A stretch of 64,000 bases of DNA from Hymenobacter sp. BRD67 (GTDB lineage: Bacteria > Bacteroidota > Bacteroidia > Cytophagales > Hymenobacteraceae): the NCBI RefSeq assembly GCF_013256425.1, contig NZ_CP053904.1, positions 3,534,001 to 3,598,000 on the forward strand. Direction: 5' to 3'. The notes beneath the pieces were generated by a model that had not been told where the DNA came from, searched no databases, and saw only the letters and a program-made list of their open reading frames with translations. How positions within the stretch are numbered: the stretch's first letter is position 1; every line of letters starts with the position of its first letter. The position numbers and the translations under genes were made by a program. Below, in pieces: positions 45,212 to 55,042 of this stretch.

Positions 45212-46496
45212 TTAGTAGCCACCGCGGTACTTATAGGTTTGGGCTACCTTATCGATGGCTACTACGTAGGCCGCAATACGCATCGGAACGCTGTATTTCT
45301 GGCTGGTAACGTACACTTTCTCAAAAGCTTCCGTCATGATGCGGTCGGCGCGCTCGGTTACCATATCGAGGCTCCACTTGAAGCCCTGCTTGTTCTGCAC
45401 CCACTCAAAGTAGCTTACGGTTACGCCACCCGAGTTGGCCAGAATGTCGGGCACTACCATGATGCCCTTCTCATTAATAATGGGGTCGGCCGAGGCAGAG
45501 GTAGGGCCGTTGGCACCTTCCACAATGAGCTTAGCCTGGATAAAAGGGGCATTGTGCTCGGTAATCACATCCTCCACGGCGGCTGGCACGATAACGTCTA
45601 CTGCTGAGGTCAGCAGCTTGGTGGGGTCCATGGGGTCAGCGCCCTCAAAGCCTTCCAGGCGACCGCTGTGGGCATTTTTGTAGGCAATAGCCTCGTCGAT
45701 GTTGATACCGTTGTCGTTCCAGTAAGCACCCGAAATATCCGAGACCCCTTTCACTTTCAACCCTTTATCAAACAACAGCTTGGCGGCCCACGAGCCTACG
45801 TTGCCGAAGCCCTGCACGGCTACCGAAGTTTCCTCAGGCTTCATGCCCAGCTTGTTGAGCGCGGCCAGCGTCGATACCATTACGCCGCGGCCGGTAGCCT
45901 CGGTGCGGCCCAGCGAGCCGCCCATTACCAGGGGCTTGCCCGTCACGACAGCCGAGGCAGTCGAGCCCACGGTCTTGGAAAATTCGTCCATAATCCAGGC
46001 CATCTCGCGGGGCCGGTGCCCATATCGGGGCCGGAATGTCGCGGTCGGGGCCGAATACGTCCTTCATAGCCACGGTGTAGGCACGGGTCAGGCGCTCAAT
46101 CTCGCCCACGCTCATGGTAGTAGGGTCGCAGATTATGCCACCCTTCGCCCCACCGTAGGGAATATCGACCACGGCGCACTTCCAGGTCATCCAGGCGGCG
46201 AGCGCTTTCACCTCGTCGAGGTGCACGTGCATATCATAGCGAATGCCGCCCTTGCTGGGGCCCAGTATGGTGTTGTGCACCACGCGGTAGCCTTCAAATA
46301 CGCGCACCTTGCCATCGTCCATCGATACGGGCATGTGCACGATAACCTGCTTATCGGGTGCCTTCAGTACTTCATAAGTAGTATCGTCAAGTCCTAATAT
46401 TTCGGCCGCGATATTAAAGCGCGACATCATGGACTCAAGCGGATTTTCGGTGTCGACCCGTGGGGCCGGCTCTTTGTACACAGTGGTGGCTGCCAT
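45212..46496 (-). CDS. Glu/Leu/Phe/Val dehydrogenase family, probably glutamate dehydrogenase (frameshifted)
   Basis: About 428 residues after restoring two bases. It interconverts glutamate and 2-oxoglutarate plus ammonia. Motifs: [10 protein letters not shown], the catalytic Lys region [18 protein letters not shown], then DIPAPDMGTGPREMAW across the two breaks. The Rossmann domain has [17 protein letters not shown] and the Asn/Ser region has [16 protein letters not shown]. The breaks are at plus-strand GGGG 46027-46030 and 46009-46012; the DMGTGP segment is readable in the third frame between them, which argues strongly for two separate single-base deletions. Family members also include Leu or Phe dehydrogenases; glutamate is the likely substrate. 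Confidence 0.9.
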
Positions 46497-46563
46497 GTGA
46501 GAGGATAAAAAGTGAGGGGTGGGTGGGATGATGGAGGACAGATACGCTTACGAAAACGCGCCG

Positions 46564-46571
46564 CAAAGGTA
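46564..46571 (-). promoter_or_regulatory. -7 box of the glutamate dehydrogenase promoter (TACCTTTG)
   Basis: Exact TAnnTTTG on the minus strand, 67 bases upstream of the ATG at 46496, identical to the tRNA-Phe and tRNA-Arg boxes. No exact -33 TTG at the usual spacing. Confidence 0.5.
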
Positions 46572-46589
46572 CGCCTATTGGGAATGAGT

Positions 46590-46665
46590 GGTAGGATAGT
46601 AGGAAGCACGTGCTACTGCCTGACAAAGCAGAACTGCATTTCCCGCTGCCTACTACCCTATTACC
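46590..46665. repeat. Imperfect inverted repeat between gdh and cdsA
   Basis: GGTAGGATAGTAGGAAGC (46590-46607) is inverted, with a few mismatches and a gap, against GCTGCCTACTACCCTATTACC (46645-46665). It lies 2 bases beyond the cdsA stop and may act as a terminator or belong to the family of intergenic repeats. Confidence 0.4.
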
Positions 46666-46667
46666 GA

Positions 46668-47673
46668 CTAACTACCCAAGAGTGCTTGCAGTAGGGCCAG
46701 CACCGGCAGCACCAGCAAAAAAGCATCGAAGCGGTCGAGCAGCCCCCGTGGCCGGGCAGAAAGGTGCCCGAATCCTTTACGCCCGCGCTGCGCTTGAGCA
46801 TCGACTCGGCCAGGTCGCCGAGCGGGCCGAATACGGCCACTACGCCGGCGGCTACCAGGCGGTGGCTCAGCGGAATATCGGGCAGGAAATAGCCGGCCGC
46901 CCAGCCCGTGACGAGCGTAAGCGCCGCGCCGCCGGCCCAGCCTTCCCAGGTTTTGCCGGGCGAGATGCTGGGCGCCAGCTTGTGCTTGCCAAAGTTTTTG
47001 CCCGCGAAGTAGGCGCCAGTATCGGCCGCCCACACGAAGAAGATGAGGCAGAAGACGCGGCCGGGCTCAAAATGGCCCGAGCCGTAGGCTATAACGCTCA
47101 GTAAAGCCATCGGCAGGCTCACATAAAGTAAGCCAGTAAGCGTAGCCCCAATATTTGAGAAAGGCTGACCATGATTCGGCCATAATACGATTTCTCTTAT
47201 TATTAACACTACCAATAGTAGAATAGCCGCCCCAATCCAGAGGGAATGCTTGATAGCAGCATTACAAGGTCGAATAACCTCAATGACCCAGGCGTAGCCT
47301 GCGGAAAGGCTGACAAAGGAGGAGAAAGGGTACTATTGATGGGTAAATGAAATAGCCCCCCATATACAGTCCAGCCGACAAGAAAATTGATGACTGCGAA
47401 AATCAATACTCCGACAATCCCTCCCGCCCAGCTGGCCGGCCGATGCCCGCTGGCCCGCATTATCCGGTAAAACTCCTTCAGTATCACGGCCTGTACTGCT
47501 GCAAAAAACAGCGCAAAGGAGACGGGCCCGCCAAACGTGCAGCCGATGAGCAGCGCCGCCGCCAGCGCGCCCCAGATAACGCGCAGGCGCAGGTTGCTGG
47601 GGCCTTTGGGCTCGGCTGGTTCGGGGCGGGCGAGGTAGTAGCTGGATTCAAATCGGCAAAGATTAAGGCGCAA
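46668..47673 (-). CDS. cdsA: Phosphatidate cytidylyltransferase (frameshifted)
   Basis: About 335 residues. Multiple membrane helices (VIWGALAAALLIGCTFGG; FALFFAAVQAVILKEFY; AGGIVGVLIFAVINFLVGW; ILLLVVLIIREIVL) precede the CdsA signature in LKRSAGVKDSGTFLPGHGG, then LLDRFDAFLLVLPVLALLQ after the break. It makes CDP-diacylglycerol from phosphatidate and CTP. One deletion is at CCCCC 46743-46747 (plus strand), inside the signature; the other lies between ~47215 and 47300, where the exact site cannot be fixed. The N-terminus is uncertain: the open frame starts with TTG 47673, and a TAATCTTTGC sequence just inside it resembles a promoter, so the true start may lie further in. Confidence 0.85.
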
Positions 47674-47678
47674 AGAAG

Positions 47679-48663
47679 CTAGCGGGACACGCGCTCGCTG
47701 GGCAGTACGGGGTCAAACGCAGGGGCTGGCTGGCTGGCCGACCAGCGCTGATGCAGCCAGTAGAGCAGCCCCGCCGTGAGCGCGGCCGAGAGTATAACGG
47801 CCGGCCAGGGCACCGCGATATTGGCGTCGGGGTCAAAAGAAGCGGGCAGCAGCTTGTTTTGAAACAAATAGAGCAATACCAGCTGCAAGGCATTCTGCGT
47901 GAAGTGTGCAGCCATCGATACGACGATATTGCCGCTCCATTCGTAGAGATACCCTAAGAGCAGGCCCAGCACAAAGCGCGGAACGAAGCCGAAAAACTGC
48001 ATATGAATGGCCGAGAAAATGGCCGCCGCCAGCCACACGCCCACGTGCCTTGAGCCGAACCACCGCACCAGACAGCGCTGCACGCCGCCCCGAAAAACCA
48101 ACTCTTCGGCCACGGCCGGCACAATGGCAATAACAATAAGGCCCACCAGCAGCCGGGCGGGCGTGTGAAAGTCGGTCAGAAACTTGGTGAGGCCGGCGGC
48201 CTGGTCTTCTTTATCGCGCGCCCACAGCTCAAAGCCGTGCAGCGCCGGCGGGAAGTGCGCCCCGGCATTCCAGGCCACCAGGGCCGATAGAAAGGGCACC
48301 GAACAGATGATAACCAGCCCGGCCGCTGCCGGCCACCAGGCCGCCCCCAGCCGGCGCGGCGCGTAGTAGCTACCGACAGACTGCCCACTAGCAGCGGCAG
48401 CACTGCCGCCCCAGCCCCCACCCCGCCAGCGACAGGCCCTGGTAAAGCATCAGCACCTCCCAGCCGTGCGGGGCACGCTCGGGCGCGGCAGCCAGCGCCC
48501 CAAACTGCAGCATCGACACGCCGTAGAGCGCATTGGCCAGCAGCAGAGCCAGCAGGCTGGCCAGGCACAGCCCCGCCACGGCCAGGCCCAGCAGCATCAG
48601 AAGTTGCACGGCGGGGTGTACGGAGCGGGGCGACAAACCTTTCATAAAGCCAGAGGTGTTCAA
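47679..48663 (-). CDS. CPBP-family intramembrane glutamic protease (frameshifted)
   Basis: About 328 residues after restoring two bases. Membrane helices at the N-terminus (LLMLLGLAVAGLCLASLLAL) and throughout. The Abi/CPBP catalytic motifs are EELVFRGG (Glu-Glu...Arg), the His in FSAIHMQFFG, and HFTQNAL. The family includes CAAX proteases and bacteriocin-immunity proteins; the substrate is unknown. Breaks are at plus-strand CCCC 48409-48412 and CCCCC 48344-48348; adding one base each gives GLGAAVLPLLVGSLSV and RRAGWGAAWWPAAAGLV. It is 5 bases upstream of the open cdsA frame, so both are likely co-transcribed. Confidence 0.88.
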
Positions 48664-48670
48664 GGGGGTG

Positions 48671-48678
48671 TAAATTTG
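48671..48678 (+). promoter_or_regulatory. -7 box upstream of dusB (TAAATTTG)
   Basis: Exact TAnnTTTG, 74 bases upstream of the dusB GTG start and facing it. It lies in the short gap between the divergent CPBP protease and dusB genes. Confidence 0.45.
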
Positions 48679-48752
48679 CGCAATAAATATTCGTCCGTGG
48701 TGCTATGCCTACTGCTGCGTGACGTTCTTTTACTTAAAGCCCGCCTATTTCC

Positions 48753-49741
48753 GTGGTTACGATTCGCACTATTCAGCTTCCCGACTTCCCGCTGCTGCTT
48801 GCGCCGATGGAAGACGTATCGGACCCGCCGTTCCGGGCCGTGTGCAAGGCCAACGGGCCGACCTCATGTACACCGAGTTTATTTCGAGTGAAGGGCTGAT
48901 TCGGGCGGCGGCCAAAAGCCGCCAGAAGCTCGACGTGTTTGACTACGAGCGGCCCATTGGCATTCAGCTCTTTGGCTCCGACGTAGACACCATGGGCGAA
49001 TGCGCGGCCATCAGCACCGAGGCCGGGCCCGATTTGATTGACATCAACTACGGCTGCCCGGTGAAGCAGGTGGCCCTGCGCGGCGCGGGCGCGGCGCTGC
49101 TGCGCGACATTCCCAAGATGGTAGCCATGACCGCCGCCGTGGTTAAAAATACCCACCTGCCGGTGACCGTAAAAACCCGCCTGGGCTGGGACAACGACAC
49201 GCTGAACGTAGAAGAAGTAGCCGAGCGCCTGCAGGATGTGGGCATTGAGGCACTTACCGTGCACGGCCGCACCCGCGTGCAGCTCTACAAAGGCGACGCC
49301 GACTGGCGGCTTATCGCCAAAATCAAAAACAACCCGCGCATTAAAATCCCCATATTCGGCAACGGCGATATTGATTCGCCCGAAAAAGCGCTCGCTTACA
49401 AGAACCGCTACGGCGTGGATGGCGTGATGATAGGCCGGGCAGCCATCGGCTATCCGTGGATTTTTCGGGAAGTAAAGCACTTCGTGGCTACGGGCCAGCA
49501 CCTGGCCCCGCCCACGCTGGAAGAGCGCATTGCCATGTGCCGCATGCACTTCGACAAAAGCCTGGAGTGGAAAGGCCCGAAGGCTGGTATTTTTGAGATG
49601 CGGCGGCACTACGCGCATTATTTCCGCGGGCTCGAAGGGGCCAAGCAGTGGCGCACCCGCTTGGTAGATGCTGAGAACGGGGAGCAGGTATACGCTATAT
49701 TAGAAGAAATTGCGGCCAGCGACGCCGTGCTGGTGGGCTAG
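48753..49741 (+). CDS. dusB: tRNA-dihydrouridine synthase DusB (frameshifted)
   Basis: About 329 residues with a GTG start, as the family sequence begins VVTIRTIQLPDFPLLLAPM. The FMN-dependent enzyme reduces uridine in tRNA D-loops. Motifs: LAPMEDVSDPPFR, DINYGCPVKQV with the catalytic Cys, TVKTRLGWD, VHGRTR, GNGDI and GVMIGRAAIGYPWIF. The frame breaks at GGG 48855-48857; adding one G gives CKANGADLMYTEF. The conserved motifs downstream are intact. Confidence 0.92.
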
Positions 49742-49800
49742 CCGGCGGCTTACGGATTGATAGTTTAAGAATAATAACTACCACAAAAATCGCCTGTTAA

Positions 49801-50234
49801 TTATCTCCCATCCTGCATCTCCGCGCGGCGAATGGGCATTTTATCGACGGTGCCGAAGAGGTCGGCGGGGCTAGCGGCTGGTTTTCAGTGCGCTTCACGC
49901 CGCCGTCTTTGCCGATGAGCACTACCCGAAAGCCGGCCAGCGGCTGGGCTAGCTGCTGCGTCCAGCACTGGCGGTCGGCGGGCGAAAGCTGGTCGTAGAC
50001 TACCTCAATTACCTGAAAATCGCGCTCGGCTAATCCCTTTTTGCTGGCAGCCAGCAGCTTTTTCTGCTGCTGGAAATCGGTCTGGCTAGCCGTGGGCGCG
50101 CCAATCAGTAGCAGTCGGTGCTGCCAGCGGCTAGCTTGCAGCGCCTGAGCTAGGCCGGGCGGGGTGAACGATTGCGCGGCTAGCAGAGGCAGCGCCAGCC
50201 AGCCCAATATCCATTTTATAACGGGCATTTTCAA
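49801..50234 (-). CDS. DUF4174-domain exported protein (frameshifted near C-terminus)
   Basis: About 144 residues. Signal peptide KWILGWLALPLLAAQSF. The DUF4174 core has HRLLLIGAPTASQTDFQQQK, AERDFQVIEVVYDQL and FRVVLIGKDGGVKRTENQPL, resembling a thioredoxin-like fold without a CxxC pair. The frame changes at plus-strand GGGG 49867-49870. Adding one base gives LAPADLFGTVDKMPIRRAEM and a stop at 49801, the usual DUF4174 ending. Function unknown. Convergent with dusB. Confidence 0.8.
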
Positions 50235-50373
50235 ACCTGGAAGGGAGAATCTTGCTTACGCTAACCGGACTATTTTCGGCTGACGAGCGACTTCACCAGG
50301 CGCTCACCGGCAGCCCGGCGGCTATTTGTGCGTATAGCTTTCCTTTGCGCTTTCACTCCTATTCCTTCGCACA

Positions 50374-51903
50374 ATGAGCGACACCCCCACGGACTACGCA
50401 TTCGGCATGATTGGCCTCGGCACGATGGGCCGCAACCTGCTGCTGAACATGGCCGACCACGGCTTTGCGGTGGCTGGCTACGACAAAAACCAAAAGCAGG
50501 TAGACCTGCTCGGCCAGGAAGGCCAGGGCAAGCCCGTGAAGGGCTTTATGGACTCCAAAGAATTTGTGCAGAGCATCAAAACGCCCCGCGCCATTATGAT
50601 GCTGGTGCCCGCGGGCGCTATTGTCGACAGCGTGATTGCGGAGATGACGCCGCTGCTGAGCCCCGGCGATATTCTTATCGATGGCGGCAACTCGCACTTT
50701 ACCGACACCGAGCGCCGCGCCAAGGAGCTATCGGCCAAAAACCTGCACTTCTTCGGCATGGGCGTGAGCGGCGGCGAGGAAGGGGCCCGCTTTGGCCCCA
50801 GCATGATGCCCGGCGGCGACGCCGAGGCCTACAAAGTGATGCAGCCGGTGTTTGAGGCCATCGCGGCCAAAGTTGATGGGGCACCCTGCGTGGCCTACAT
50901 GGGCCCAGGGGCGGCGGGCCACTTCGTAAAAATGGTGCACAACGGCATCGAATACGGCCTGATGGAGCTGATAGCCGAAACCTACGGTGTGCTTAAAACC
51001 GGCCTGGGCCTTGATAACGCAGCTATCGGCCAGGTATTTACGCAGTGGAACGAGGGGCGCCTGCAGTCATTCCTGTTAGATATAACCAAGGACATATTTG
51101 CCTTCAACGCCCCCGGCACCGACCACCTGCTGCTCGACGACATCAAGGATGAGGCCCGCGCCAAGGGTACCGGCAAGTGGACTTCGCAGGTGGCGATGGA
51201 CCTGCAAGCTCCCATCCCGACTATCGATACGGCCGTGTCGATGCGCGACTTGTCGAAATACAAAGAGCTGCGCGTGCAGCTGGCTGCGCAATACGGCCCC
51301 GAAGCCGGCAAGCTGCCTGGCAGTAACGACGAAGTGCTTAAGCAACTGGAGCAGGCCTTCTACTTCAGCATGATAATGAGCTATGCACAGGGCATGCACA
51401 TGCTGGCCAAGGCATCGGAAGAGTACAAATACGACCTGCACCTGGCCACCATTGCCAAAATCTGGCGCGGCGGCTGCATTATCCGCTCGGCGTTTTTGAA
51501 CGACATTTTCAATGCCTTCGAAGGCAATAACCAGCTGGCTCACCTGCTGCTCGATAGCAAGGTGCAGCAGCTGGTGCAGGGCAGCGGGGGCGGCGCACGC
51601 AGCCTCATTGCGGCGGCCGTAACGAGTGGCCTGGCCGTGCCGGCCTACACCTCGGCGCTGGGCTATTTCGATGCCTTCCGCACGGCCCGCCTGCCTTCGA
51701 ATCTTATTCAGGCGCAGCGCGACTATTTTGGGGCGCACACCTACGAATTGATTGGGAAAGAAGGCGTTTTCCATACCCAATGGACGGGCTTGCGCGACAA
51801 GGTGGAGTCGCCGGCCGGCCCGCAGGCCAACCAGGCGCCCGCCACGCCGCCCGTGCCCGGAACCAAGCAGTCGAACGAAGAGCCTCTTAACAAGCACTTG
51901 TAG
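50374..51903 (+). CDS. gnd: 6-phosphogluconate dehydrogenase, decarboxylating
   Basis: 509 residues, NADP type. Rossmann IGLGTMGRNLLLNMAD, active-site DGGNSHFTDTERRA and GVSGGEEGARFGPS, and catalytic Lys/Asn in GAAGHFVKMVHNGIEYG. The C-terminal helical domain includes KIWRGGCIIRSAFL and HTYELIGKEGVFHTQWTG, then an Ala/Pro-rich tail. It oxidises 6-phosphogluconate to ribulose-5-phosphate with CO2 and NADPH. First gene of gnd-zwf-pgl; zwf starts on the base after its stop codon. Confidence 0.96.
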   Translation: MSDTPTDYAFGMIGLGTMGRNLLLNMADHGFAVAGYDKNQKQVDLLGQEGQGKPVKGFMDSKEFVQSIKTPRAIMMLVPAGAIVDSVIAEMTPLLSPGDILIDGGNSHFTDTERRAKELSAKNLHFFGMGVSGGEEGARFGPSMMPGGDAEAYKVMQPVFEAIAAKVDGAPCVAYMGPGAAGHFVKMVHNGIEYGLMELIAETYGVLKTGLGLDNAAIGQVFTQWNEGRLQSFLLDITKDIFAFNAPGTDHLLLDDIKDEARAKGTGKWTSQVAMDLQAPIPTIDTAVSMRDLSKYKELRVQLAAQYGPEAGKLPGSNDEVLKQLEQAFYFSMIMSYAQGMHMLAKASEEYKYDLHLATIAKIWRGGCIIRSAFLNDIFNAFEGNNQLAHLLLDSKVQQLVQGSGGGARSLIAAAVTSGLAVPAYTSALGYFDAFRTARLPSNLIQAQRDYFGAHTYELIGKEGVFHTQWTGLRDKVESPAGPQANQAPATPPVPGTKQSNEEPLNKHL

Positions 51904-53420
51904 ATGAACGCGCTTTTAAAATCCCAGCCGACCGTTTTCGTCATTTTTGGCGGCACCGGCGACCTGAACGCCCGCAAGCTGGCCCCGGCCCTGTATAATC
52001 TTTATCTTGAAGGCTGGCTGCCCGAGCAGTTTGCCCTTATCGGCACGGGCCGTACACCCCTCTCCGACGACGACTTCCGGGCCGGATGCTAAGCGACGTG
52101 AACGAGTTTTCGCGTAGCGGCAAGGTGAAGGAGGAGCAGTGGGGTGCTTTCGGGCCGCACATCTACTACCAGGCTGCCGACGTGCAGAACGCCAAGACCT
52201 ACAAGGAGTTTAGCACGCGCATCAAGGAGCTGGAAAAGGAATGGAAAGCGCCTGCCAACGTTATCTACTACCTGGCGGTAGCGCCCAACTTCTTCCCTAT
52301 CATTGCCGAAAACCTGGCTAAAGCCGGCCTGACGGAAGATGCCGAGCGTACGCGTATCGTTATTGAGAAGCCTTTTGGCCACGACCTGGGCTCGGCCAAG
52401 GAGCTGAATATGCTGCTGGGGCGCATATTCCAGGAAAAGCAGATATATAGAATCGACCATTATCTGGGCAAGGAGACGGTGCAGAATATCATGGCTTTCC
52501 GCTTTGCGAATGCCATAATGGAGCCGCTCTGGAACCGCAACTACATCGAGCACGTCCAGATTTCGGTAACGGAAAGCCTGGGCGTAGGCGAGCGCACGGG
52601 CTACTACGATGGCTCAGGTGCGCTGCGCGACATGATTCAGAACCACCTGCTGCAATTACTGTGCATAGTGGCAATGGAGCCGCCGGTGAGCTTTAGCGCC
52701 GAAGAAGTGCGCGACCGCAAGGTGGACGTGCTGCGCGCCATGCGCCGCTTTACGCCCGAAAGCGTGCGCGAGCAGGCCGTACGCGGGCAGTACGGGCCTG
52801 GCTGGATTGAGGGCAAAGAGGTGCCCGGCTACCGCGAGGAGCCCGGTGCTAATTCGCAATCGAATACGGAAACCTTCGCGGCGGTAAAGTTTTTTGTGGA
52901 CAACTGGCGCTGGCACGGGGTACCGTTTTACCTGCGCACCGGCAAGCGGCTGCACCGGTCGGCCTCGGTGATAACTATCCAGTTTAAGGAGGTGCCGCAC
53001 TTCATTTTCCCGCCCGAAACGGTGGACACCATGAAGCAGAACCGCCTCGTTATCAGCATACAGCCCGAGATGAGCATTCGCCTGCAAGTGCAAGCCAAGC
53101 GCCCCGGCGTGGAGATGATGCTCAACACCGTAGACATGGTGTTTGACTACAAAGGCACTTACGTGAGCGAAGCGCCCGAAGCCTACGAAACGCTGCTGCT
53201 CGACGTGATGCTGGGCGACCAGACCCTCTTTATGCGCGGCGACCAGGTAGAGGAAGCCTGGGACCTGGTGATGCCCATTCTGACGTCGTGGCAGAACCGC
53301 ATCAGCCAGAATTTCCCCAACTACTCGGCCGACTCGTGGGGACCGGAAGTAGCCGAAGCCCTCGTGGCCAAAGACGGCTTCCACTGGTTTACGCTGCCGC
53401 TCAACAACAAGAAACAATGA
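51904..53420 (+). CDS. zwf: Glucose-6-phosphate dehydrogenase (frameshifted)
   Basis: About 505 residues after one added base. N-terminal NADP motif FGGTGDLNARKLAPALYN; active-site RIDHYLGKETVQNIM with the catalytic His region downstream; IEKPFGHDLGSAKELN; and VQISVTESLGVGERTGYYD. The C-terminal half is intact to the end. The frame changes near GGG 52079-52081; adding a G yields FRGRMLSDVNEFSRSGK, matching the family. It commits glucose-6-phosphate to the oxidative pentose phosphate pathway. It abuts gnd and overlaps pgl by four bases (ATGA), so the three are translationally coupled. Confidence 0.94.
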
Positions 53421-54148
53421 ACCTACACGTGTTGAAGAGCGCCGACGACACGCTACGCGCCCTTGCCGATTACTTTGTGGCGGTTGCCAACCAGGCTCTG
53501 GCGGCTCGCGGCCGCTTTGTGGTGGCGCTGTCGGGCGGCAGCTCGCCCAAGAAGCTCTATGAGCTGCTGGCCTCGCCCGAATACCGCTCACAGCTAGCCT
53601 GGGAGCAGGTGTACTTCTTTTTTGGCGACGAGCGCAACGTACCCCAAACCTCGCCCGACAGCAACTACCTGCTGGCCAAAACTACTTTATTCAATTTGCT
53701 GAATATACGCCCCGCTCAAGTTGTTGCCGTTGATACCAGGCTGGCCCCGGCCGAAGCGGCCGCCCAGTACGGCGTGGCCGTGGAGGAGTTTTTTGGGGAA
53801 GAAAAAGCGGTATTCGACCTGGTGCTGCTGGGCCTGGGCGACAACGCGCATACGGCGTCGCTCTTTCCGCACACGCCCGTGCTGCACGATACCACCGTGG
53901 GTGTGAAGGAAGTATGGCTGCCCGAACAGGAAGTGTTTCGCATTACATTCACCGCTCCGCTGATAAACCAGGCGCGGGCCGTGGCCTTCCTGGTTTACGG
54001 CGCGGGCAAGGCCGAGGCCGTGCGGCAGGTGCTGGAGCTCCCGCGCGATGTGGAGCAGTATCCGGCTCAGCTGATTCAACCGGAGCACGGAGAAGTTGAG
54101 TGGTTTCTGGACGAGGCGGCGGCGGCGCAGTTAGCTAAAAACAAGTAG
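53417..54148 (+). CDS. pgl: 6-phosphogluconolactonase
   Basis: 243 residues. VALSGGSSPKKLYELL and FFFGDERNVPQTSPDSN match the DevB/Pgl family; a downstream LGLGDNAHTASLFPHTP segment carries the active-site His. It hydrolyses 6-phosphogluconolactone, closing the oxidative branch between zwf and gnd. The ATGA overlap with zwf fixes the start. Confidence 0.95.
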   Translation: MNLHVLKSADDTLRALADYFVAVANQALAARGRFVVALSGGSSPKKLYELLASPEYRSQLAWEQVYFFFGDERNVPQTSPDSNYLLAKTTLFNLLNIRPAQVVAVDTRLAPAEAAAQYGVAVEEFFGEEKAVFDLVLLGLGDNAHTASLFPHTPVLHDTTVGVKEVWLPEQEVFRITFTAPLINQARAVAFLVYGAGKAEAVRQVLELPRDVEQYPAQLIQPEHGEVEWFLDEAAAAQLAKNK

Positions 54149-54153
54149 TCGTT

Positions 54154-54198
54154 CAGTATTGCGAGCAATGCGATGCTATCGCATTGCTCGCAATACTG
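54154..54198. repeat. Perfect 21-bp inverted repeat between pgl and rpiA
   Basis: CAGTATTGCGAGCAATGCGAT - GCT - ATCGCATTGCTCGCAATACTG: a perfect 21-bp stem with a 3-base loop, 6 bases after pgl. There is no T run. It may act as a Rho-independent-like block or be a REP-type repeat. Confidence 0.85.
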
Positions 54199-54222
54199 AC
54201 TGGGATAATTGCAGACTTTTCC

Positions 54223-54993
54223 TTACGGCAGCTCAGCAAACTCCGCAGCCGGACGGGCGGCTTCGCCGGGCTTTAGCACCTGGGCTACGCCGCCCTGAAT
54301 AACCACTGCTGCCTTGGCCAAGCCAATAAAGAGGCCGTGCTCCACGATGCCGGGAATAGTTTTGAGCTGCGTAGCCAGCCATTCCGGCTCCGCTATCTGC
54401 TGAAAGTGGCAATCGACCAGCAGGTTTTTCTGGTCGGAATAAGCGGGCGCGGCCGGGTCGTCTTTGCGCATCCGCAGCATTGGAGCACCACCCAGCTGCT
54501 CCAGCGCATCGAGCACCCAGGGAAGGGCGAAGGGCACCACTTCGAGCGGCAGCGGAAAACGGCCCAGCACCGGCACTACCTTGGAAGAATCGGCGATAAC
54601 GAGCAAATAGCGCGAGGCTGTTTCGAGCACTTTTTCGCGCAATAGCGCGCCGCCCCCGCCTTTAATGAGGCGCAGCTGCCCATCGAGCTCATCGGCACCG
54701 TCTACGGCCAGGTCGAAGGTGAGGCCCCGGCGCGGCTCCAGCAGCGGAATGCCTACCTGCCGCGCCAGCGCTTCGCTGGCCAGCGAGGTGGCAGTGCCGT
54801 GCACCTTGAGGCCATTGCGCACCTTTTCGCCAAGCTGGGTAATAAAATGCGCGGCTGTGGTGCCGGTGCCGAGTCCCAGTAGCATACCCTCGCGCACCCA
54901 GCCCACGGCAGCGGCAGCGGCGAGTTGTTTTTCGTGTTCCTGGGCGAAGGGGCGGGGATGAGAGAAGCCATAAAGTGGAAAAGTGAAAACCAT
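54223..54993 (-). CDS. rpiA: Ribose-5-phosphate isomerase A
   Basis: 256 residues. GLGTGTTAAHFI, the catalytic DGADELDGQLRLIKGGGGALL segment and KVVPVLGRFPLPLEV are diagnostic of RpiA. It interconverts ribose-5-phosphate and ribulose-5-phosphate, the product of gnd encoded convergently. The first ~18 residues (MVFTFPLYGFSHPRPFAQEH) exceed usual family length, so a start further in is possible. Confidence 0.94.
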   Translation of the reverse strand: MVFTFPLYGFSHPRPFAQEHEKQLAAAAAVGWVREGMLLGLGTGTTAAHFITQLGEKVRNGLKVHGTATSLASEALARQVGIPLLEPRRGLTFDLAVDGADELDGQLRLIKGGGGALLREKVLETASRYLLVIADSSKVVPVLGRFPLPLEVVPFALPWVLDALEQLGGAPMLRMRKDDPAAPAYSDQKNLLVDCHFQQIAEPEWLATQLKTIPGIVEHGLFIGLAKAAVVIQGGVAQVLKPGEAARPAAEFAELP

Positions 54994-55030
54994 GGCAATG
55001 TTACGGCACAGCTAGGCCTCCGGCCGGGCG

Positions 55031-55038
55031 TAATTTTG
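55031..55038 (+). promoter_or_regulatory. -7 box of the EamA transporter gene (TAATTTTG)
   Basis: Exact TAnnTTTG ending 4 bases before the ATG at 55043, which would give a leaderless message. Confidence 0.45.
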
Positions 55039-55042
55039 AGCG

